Shown here: piece by piece, positions 57,820-64,000 of the stretch
Layout of the letters: each line of letters opens with the position of its first letter
How positions within the stretch are numbered: position 1 is the stretch's first letter
Source: Craterostigma plantagineum
Lineage: Eukaryota > Streptophyta > Magnoliopsida > Lamiales > Linderniaceae
DNA: 64,000 nucleotides
Assembly (NCBI GenBank): GCA_027422505.1
Contig: JAPQWV010000677.1
Span: 124,001-188,000 of the forward strand
Reading direction: 5' to 3'
Made by a program: the position numbers and the translations under genes
Notes under the pieces: generated by a model
The model's database searches: none
What the model was told of the DNA's origin: nothing
What the model saw: the letters and a program-made list of their open reading frames with translations, nothing else

Positions 57820-58900
57820 TACGGCTCATGCATGGTTCGACCGAAGGCCTCAAAAGCCGATGTGGCGAACGAACGGTCGACGTAGTTTGGAGACTATCAT
57901 CGCTCGTGATGTCGGTCGGGAACCCGTCGTCAAAATTCTGTGTTGCATGTTTATGTGGGACATTTACGCGGGCTTAGATTCTAACCGGGTTATTTGTTTA
58001 TGGGCCGTTTGCTGCCCCCGGTAAGTACATGGATTACGGGTTGTTCGCGAAATAATTCCCCCCGTGTTGTTATTTTATTGCTTTATTAGATAAGTTAGCT
58101 AAAATGGCGGCCGTTTGATGCAAGGCGAGATTGGAGGGTTCGACGACCCGCGTGACGACGAGTCGACGTTTGGAGATCAAAGACCCGGTCGTCTTACGAC
58201 CCATGTAATAGGACCAGTTTAAAAATAGCCCACGCATTTGTCCATTTAAATTGCTTTCCTAGGGTTAGGAATTTAATTAACGCATTTATGTGCTCGTGCT
58301 TAATTTTTTTTGCTATGAGAATACGAACTCCCATAAAATACTAAGTGAGTAAAGGAATGGGATGCCCTGTCTTCTATCGAGCTCGGGTTTGTTACGAAAC
58401 CTAAATGCAAGGTTTGGTTCCGTGTATGCCGGCGCCTTGCATTTGTTTTCGTTTCGATTTGATCATGTGCGTTAGCGCCGCTCGCCAAAACCACACTGTG
58501 CGGTAAAACGTACAGTTCAAGTGTGCAGTTTTGAGAAAAGTTGATAGGTCGCACTTAGACAGTCACACCGCCTTGTTCCGGATTTGCCGGCGGGGGTCCC
58601 TGACTGAGACAAAGATAGTTGAGACATTCGACGAGGTCGGATTCGTGCGGTGCACGACTTCGTGGGCCGCTGCAAACCAATAAAACGACAGAGGTTGAGG
58701 TTTGCATCCGCCCTCGGGGACATCAACTCCACTATCGAAGTTATCAACGAAACTTCCAAAACATCCAAAGGGAGAAAATGGTGTTTATGAAAAGATAGTG
58801 GGAGTCAAACGGAATAAAAGTCCTTGTTCGTGTTTGATGATCTATACAATCTACTTAATTTGCCTTTTATTTTCTGCATCTTTTTCTCTAAGTGTTAATT
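57820..58900 (+). other. Copia leader region, non-coding
   Basis: About 1.1 kb between PBS and gag. No protein motif is seen on either strand; - strand frames at 58300-58768 have no recognisable content. Confidence 0.5.
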
Positions 58901-59740
58901 ATGTCTACCACTTTAAACATACTGCTCAAGGAGAATAGATTGACTGGATCGCTATTCAGACTGGCTTCGCAACCTGAGGATTTTCTTTCAGATTGAGAAC
59001 CTGGTGTATATCCTTGACTCCGAGTTGCCGCCGGCCCTAGGGGCACGGGCAACCGAGCAGGCTTGTGCCTCTTAAGACAAGCGACTACGCGACGAGCAGC
59101 TCGTAAAGGCTCATGTCCTCGGATCGATGACAGCGTAGCCATGAGGGTATGGCTGACGCTCGAGCGATGGTTCAGCATCTGAAAGAGCTTTATGGTGAGA
59201 CGTCGAGGACAACTCGCTATGCGGCTTCATCGCAGCTCTTCCGAGCCAGGATGTCTGAGGGTGAGATCGTCGGCGAACATGTTATGAACATGATCACCAT
59301 GATCGAGAGATTGGAGACTCTCAATTTCCGATATGATCGGGAATTACAAAACTATCTCATCTTGCAGTCTCTCCCTTCGTCCTTCAACGCGTTCATTGTG
59401 AACTATCATTTGAAAGGCATGACGCGGACGCTTCCTGATCTGATGAATCAGTTAGCAACGGCACAAGCCCGGATGAAAAGGGCAAAGCAGACTGCACTTG
59501 TCGCCACCTCTTCGAAGCCAAAAGGCAAAAAGAAGAAGGGCAACAAGCTCAAGCCGACAGGGAAGGTTTCTAAGAAGAAAAAATCTTCTGGGAAATCAAA
59601 ACAGACCGGTGTAAAGCCGACGGTGGGTGTCTGCACTGCGGTGAGCTGGGCCACTGGAAGCGGGACTGTCCGAAGCTCAAAGGTGAGCAGGCTGCGTCAG
59701 GTAAGGAACTTAATGTTTTAGAAATAGTTTGTTCTACATC
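58901..59740 (+). pseudogene. Copia gag
   Basis: The ATG at 58901 (MSTTLNILLKENRLTG) shifts frame after ~58950, where DWLRNLRIFFQIENLVYILD continues the gag with in-frame stops. From 59149 the frame is open: MVQHLKELYGETSRTTRYAA, LNFRYDRELQNYLILQSLPSSF, a Lys-rich stretch, then a zinc knuckle CLHCGELGHWKRDC (59628-59669) in a neighbouring frame. At least three lesions. Confidence 0.8.
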
Positions 59741-60080
59741 TGTATACTTTACTTCCTGGATATTGGATTCGGGAGCTAGTACTCACATTTGTGTGTCCAC
59801 GCAGGGTCTGGGACCAAGTAGAGCGCTTGGGGAGCGGGAGATCGAGGTTAGAGTGGGTAGCAGGGATAGTCTCTCGGCAAGCCACGTCGGATCGAGATAT
59901 CTTACTTTGTTATCTGGGCATGTGTTGCATTTGTACGATTGTCTTGTACTCTCGAGGGGTTTTAAGAACATCGTCTCCATTCCTGTTCTGAGCAGGAATG
60001 GTTATGTATTTAACTTTAATAAAAATACATGCCACATTATGTATCGAAACAAAAATGTTGGAATGGTTTGTACTATTTAA
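59741..60080 (+). pseudogene. Copia protease
   Basis: WILDSGASTHIC marks the retropepsin active site near 59757. The rest runs LLSGHVLHLYDCLVLSRGFK to NIVSIPVLSRNGY, the usual end of the domain before GAG_pre-integrase. The frame closes at 60080 and the next domain is in a shifted, overlapping frame, so the polyprotein is broken here. Confidence 0.8.
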
Positions 60081-61690
60081 ATACCCAGAATGACGTATCT
60101 GTGAATACTGTCACAAACAAACGAAAGTCAGGAATAAATGCGAGGTACCTGTGGCATCTTCGATTAGGGCATACTGGAGAACGCAGGATCCACGAGTTAG
60201 AGAAAAACGGGATTTTGAAACCGTTGGGATCAGATCCCTATTCGACTTGTGAGTTGTGCCTCCAAGGAAAAATGACTCGATCACCCTTCACAGGGACCTT
60301 TAGCAGAGCCACGGAAATTCTCGGTTTGACTCACACGGACGTTTGCGGGCCATTCAATGTGAAGGCTCGAGGTGACTACCACTATTTTATTACCTTCACG
60401 GATGATCATAGTCGTTACGGACTCGTGTATCTGATGAGGTATAAAGCTGATGCTCTTGAAAGGTTCAAGGAGTATAAGGCATTGGTGGAAAAGCAAACGT
60501 CGAAACTCAATAAAGCCATTCGATCGGATCGAGGAGGCGAGTACATGAGTGTCGAGTTTGACCAGTTCTTGAAAGAGGATGGTATAATATCACAGATGAC
60601 TCCGCCCGGTACGCCACAATTGAATGGCGTGGCCGAACGTAGAAACCGAACTTTATTAGATATGGTTCGTTCTATGTTAAGCTATACAGATTTACTGATG
60701 TCATTGTGGGGACACACGCTTTTGACAGCGACGTATACCCTAAACCGGTATCCCTCAAAGTCTGTTAACGGTATTCCGTATGAGATATGGACTGGTCGTT
60801 TACCCAGCTTATCACATATTAGGATTTGGGGTTGCCCCGCCTATGTGAAAAAGTTGAAAACAGACAAACTGGAGTCTAGGTCAATGAAAGGACGTTTCAT
60901 AGGTTACCCCGAAGACTCTATGGGGTACCTGTTCTATTTTCACGATGATCAGAGGATCGTTGCGGGCCTGCACGCACACTTTCTCGAGGAAGAGTTCATT
61001 CGAGATTGTAGCGTTGGCCGAGAGGTCACACTCGAGGAGCAGTCGACTGAAACGCCCTCACAGAATTTGGAATCGGATGGTCTGAGCGAACCAGTCTTGC
61101 GACGATCTGAAAGGATGCCACGCCAACCACAACGGTATGGCATGTCACATGTCGAACACGATTTTGTTGCGACTAGGGGACTTCTAAGAGAAGATCATGC
61201 TACTTTCGATCAAGCTATATCCGATGTTGACTCAACGAGATGGGTTGAGGCTATGCGGGCTGAGATGGACTCAATGTACTCCAACAAAGTCTGGACTCTT
61301 GTAGACCTACCGAGCGGTTTTAGACCAATCCGTTGTAAATGGATATACAAGAGAAAGATTGGATCTGACGGACAAGTTGAGACATACAAAGCCAGGTTGG
61401 TTGCCAAGGGATATAACCAAAAGGAGGGAGTCGATTATGAGGAGACTTTCTCGCCTGTAGCCATGATCAAGTCTATCCGCATAATGCTCGCAATAGCTGC
61501 GCACTATGATTATGAGATTTGGCAGATGGACGTCAAAACGGCGTTCCTTAATGGATTCCTCAAGGAGGAGATCTATATGGAGCAGCCAAAAGGTTTTGAG
61601 TCGCATGCAGATGCTCACAAAGTGTGCAAACTGAATCGGTCTATTTACGGACTGAAACTGGCCTCTCGTAGCTGGAACCTACGTTTCGAG
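60081..61690 (+). pseudogene. Copia GAG_pre-integrase, integrase and partial RT
   Basis: A long open frame (60029-61747). With residue 1 at 60029: HHCC zinc site H43, H48, C74, C77; integrase triad D104 (HTDVCGPF), D167 (RSDRGGEY) and E203 (NGVAERRNRT), with 35 residues between the last two, as expected. RT begins near residue 400 (ISDVDSTRWVEAMRAEMDS) and reaches [36 protein letters not shown] and SIYGLKLASRSWN. It stops at about 61690 before YVDD. The integrase looks intact; the element is truncated. Confidence 0.85.
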
Positions 61691-62294
61691 CGTAAAACTT
61701 ACAATCGAAAATTTCGATTTCAATTGTTCTCGGTCGAAAAATTTTAGCGGCGATAAAATTAATTGATCGATGATAATTTTTCTTGCTCGTTAATTTTCAT
61801 AGCGAAAAATTTTTTTCACGCGCGAAAAATTTTTCGATCGTAAATTTACACGGAAATTTTTCTCGATCGTAAAATTTCTCTGCTACAGTATCGTATCTTA
61901 AGTTCAAACCAACTTAGAAAAATTTCTAAGTCTTTTTCACTGTAGCTTTCAATTGCAAATAAAATTTTCGATCGCAAAAATAAACGGATATCTTGATTAA
62001 AAAACCGACACTTGGGAAATTAAAATTGAAACTTCAATTTTACGAGCGACAAACTTCACGGAGTGAACAGTGGGCTTTAAACACTTAGAAAATTTTTGAC
62101 TAAACTTTCATATGAAAAATATACATAGGTCGAAATATCATTCTTTATATATAGTCACTCTCGTATACCTATGTATCAATCCATACATTCTTCAAGATAA
62201 TTTCCACTCAAAATTTTTGAACTAATGATTTACATTTCTTTTGTGGATTTCAGATGGATCACTACCCTACCTACAACCATATTTATAGAAGGCC
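61691..62294 (+). other. AT-rich leader with repeated GAAAAATTTTTCGATCG words
   Basis: Between the truncated copia RT and the next ORF lies sequence with repeated GCGAAAAATTTTT, TCGATCGTAAATTT and CGATCGTAAAATTT units (61740-61880), which can fold on themselves. It may be part of an LTR or leader of the next retroelement. No coding content is seen. Confidence 0.45.
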
Positions 62295-63086
62295 ATGTTC
62301 CAGCTCGACACGACGTCCTTTCAGTGTCCTGACGAGATTATGGTGTCTATACTACAAGGACACTCCCTGTGGCATGCTCTAACGGTAACGGCCTCAGTGC
62401 CTATGGTCTACCTCCAGCAATTTTGGGGGATGATCAGGAGCCACGTTGTTGTAGGGGCATACAGCTTCACAACGGTGATAGGGACGAGGCACATAAGTAT
62501 GAACAAGAATGACTTCGGTCTTCTCCTCGACCTCCCCTACAGTCCGAACTACGACCCCTCTCCAACTGATGCAGAGCTAGTGCGTGACTACCTTCAGCTA
62601 GGATACCGTCCGCCTCTCACCAAACTCGCACAAGTGCAGCGCAATGGGATTCCTCATCCGTGGAAGACATTGTTTGGGATCATCAACAAATGTCTATCCC
62701 CGAAGCACGCCGGCTTCGACAACATTCTGCGGATTTTCCATGGAATCGTCTTTTTCCGAAATTACGATTTTGCGCAAGTGATCTGGAATGATCTAGCCGA
62801 GCAGATCAGACAAAAGGAAAATAAACGCTCAAATGTGTCGTACGCCCGGTGGTTCTCCGTCATCATCCGCCAATACATGGAGCTGCACGAACAGAATATT
62901 CCTCATTTGCCTCTTGGAGGAAATTACCAACCACCGCGGCTGAAATTTTTCCACAATCCAAAACTGACGGATTTGGATCAGCCGTCAATGGCCATACCAT
63001 TCGCATTACTGAGGCTCGCTGACCTCACGGGAACCAAATATCAGAGATTCTGTCGGGAACATCATATCACCGAGCAGATGGTTTGA
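62295..63086 (+). CDS. Retroelement-associated ORF of unknown function
   Basis: An intact 263-codon frame with real protein character: MFQLDTTSFQCPDEI, HSLWHALTVTASVPMVYLQQFW, ISMNKNDFGLLLDLP, GIPHPWKTLFGIINKCLSPK, and IFHGIVFFRNYDFAQVIWNDL. I recall similar unplaced predicted proteins in plants that begin this way and sit beside retrotransposons, but cannot name a Pfam family. It could be a divergent gag-like or accessory ORF. The first in-frame ATG is used. A glutamate/proline-rich continuation follows downstream in broken frames. Confidence 0.5.
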   Translation: MFQLDTTSFQCPDEIMVSILQGHSLWHALTVTASVPMVYLQQFWGMIRSHVVVGAYSFTTVIGTRHISMNKNDFGLLLDLPYSPNYDPSPTDAELVRDYLQLGYRPPLTKLAQVQRNGIPHPWKTLFGIINKCLSPKHAGFDNILRIFHGIVFFRNYDFAQVIWNDLAEQIRQKENKRSNVSYARWFSVIIRQYMELHEQNIPHLPLGGNYQPPRLKFFHNPKLTDLDQPSMAIPFALLRLADLTGTKYQRFCREHHITEQMV

Positions 63087-64000
63087 GGGCCCCCGACAGA
63101 TTTCCAAGTGAGCCCTCCACAACAACAACACTCAAGCCATGACGCCATGATGATTGATACAGTGGCATAGGAGCTAGAGCAGGAGCTTCCAACTCAGGAC
63201 GAACACATTCCTGATATAGATGCCACATTGATTGATGTTGTGGTGGCATAGTTGGAACATGAAGCTCCAGAAGAAACATTCCAAGTGGAAGTGCCCGTTC
63301 ATGTTGGTGTGCTCGAAGAAACCATTGAGGAGGTTCTTCAACAAGTAGCACAACCCGGGCAGAAATGGGGCAAAGCTCACTTCCACTGGTGACGGATCAG
63401 GCTCTTGAGGACATGAATGTGATCCTACTCCTCATACAGCCACCCCATCCGACACGGAGTCTGATGAGGTGATCAGCTTGATAAGACGGACTCCCAGACG
63501 ACTTAGCATACAAATTGAGTCCCTCTTCACCGCCGTCACCACCGCACCAGATACCATGCCGATCATCTTTTCAAGTGATGCGGCCACTACTTCGCTCAAT
63601 CTTGAGCTGCACCACAATCTACCGGTGTCTGGTTCGCAGGCCCACACCGAGTCTATCGAAACACCCTTAGAGGAGAATCTTCCAGATTCGACTCAAGGAT
63701 TGGGTGGAAGTCTCGTATAGTAACAACCTCAAGTGATTCTGAGCCAACCTGAGGAGCCGTGTCTGCTCAAGGGCTGTTAACAGGTGACTTCAATCGTCCT
63801 GGTCCATCCGCGGGCGTCCGCAGCATTTGTGACTGAAGACCACCTCCAGGCCACTCTCTCCGCAGCATTCAAATCCTTCGAAGACAAAATTATGGAGAGC
63901 GTGCGTATGACAATCGAGACGTCCCGTCAAGATCGAGGGAAAGCACCCGTCTCTGAGCCATCTTCAGCACAAGCCGACCTCACAACCTCACAACCCACAC
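63087..64000 (+). pseudogene. Downstream continuation of the unknown ORF, broken, runs off the window
   Basis: After the stop at 63084-63086, coding character persists in shifting frames: LEQELPTQDEHIPDIDATLIDV, VPVHVGVLEETIEEVLQQ, then 63469-63720 (MISLIRRTPRRLSIQIESLF). From ~63815 AAFVTEDHLQATLSAAF and FEDKIMESVRMTIETSR form a helical, Gln/Glu-rich segment. This looks like one long protein with stops and indels. Its end lies beyond 64000. Confidence 0.45.

Overview
The window reads as nuclear DNA of a flowering plant, probably a eudicot. It is AT-rich and dense in nested Ty1/copia and Ty3/gypsy retrotransposons, carries an L1-type LINE, hAT MITEs and a Mutator-like element with GT-AG introns, and has one recognisable host gene, an AP2/ERF transcription factor at 35.3-36.2 kb. 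There are no rRNA genes, convincing tRNA genes, CRISPR arrays or prokaryotic signals.

Layout. 1-1970: 3' end and 3' LTR of a Ty3/gypsy element, sitting in a decayed Sirevirus-like copia gag (1971-7011). That gag is also split by a gypsy solo LTR (2185-4967, TSD AGAAA). 7012-10315: mosaic of three copia fragments in mixed orientation. 11195-12060: a TIR element with a 470-bp hAT MITE inside (TSD GCCTAGGC). 12132-26626: one ~14.5-kb Mutator-like element (MULE) bounded by ~55-bp imperfect TIRs and a 9-bp TSD (GTAAATCTG). 26.6-28.8 kb: gene-free AT-rich DNA. 28.8-34.25 kb: a foldback MITE split by a reverse-strand copia element (28826-33900, TSD AATCT) with an aberrant inverted LTR end. 35271-36170: the ERF gene. 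37.2-40.1 kb: two adjoining tandem arrays (~255-bp and 480-bp units). 40.3-42.1 kb: Sirevirus integrase/RT remnant. 42111-49649: a gypsy element with LTR, PBS and gag but no pol, its gag split by a second solo LTR (TSD AAACC). 49650-55394: L1-type LINE with a GAGCTC-rich hAT MITE inside. 55395-61690: copia element truncated in RT. 61.7-64 kb: start of another retroelement-like unit with an unfamiliar ORF.

The most interesting object is the MULE. On the + strand it carries a multi-exon ULP/SENP-like cysteine-protease gene with an N-terminal DUF1985-type domain, then a MuDR-type transposase. On the - strand it carries a transposase N-terminus fragment, a small intact DEK_C-domain gene, and a diverged second ULP-like gene that has lost its catalytic His and Cys. 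ULP-bearing MULEs are known (Kaonashi-type elements in Arabidopsis, related ones in melon). The opposed double-ULP layout, the apparently dead protease paralogue, the DEK_C gene, and roughly three dozen copies of the palindromic heptamer GGGACCC/GGGTCCC in the element's non-coding parts do not match any element I know. By analogy with VANDAL MULEs, whose VANC proteins bind short motifs repeated in their own non-coding DNA, the heptamer could be a recognition site for an element-encoded protein. That is a hypothesis. The transposase has two frameshifts and the main ULP gene one nonsense codon, so this copy is not autonomous.

Exon boundaries were placed by eye from GT/AG signals, reading frame and comparison of the two ULP paralogues. 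Family names come from recognised protein motifs. No database search was run.
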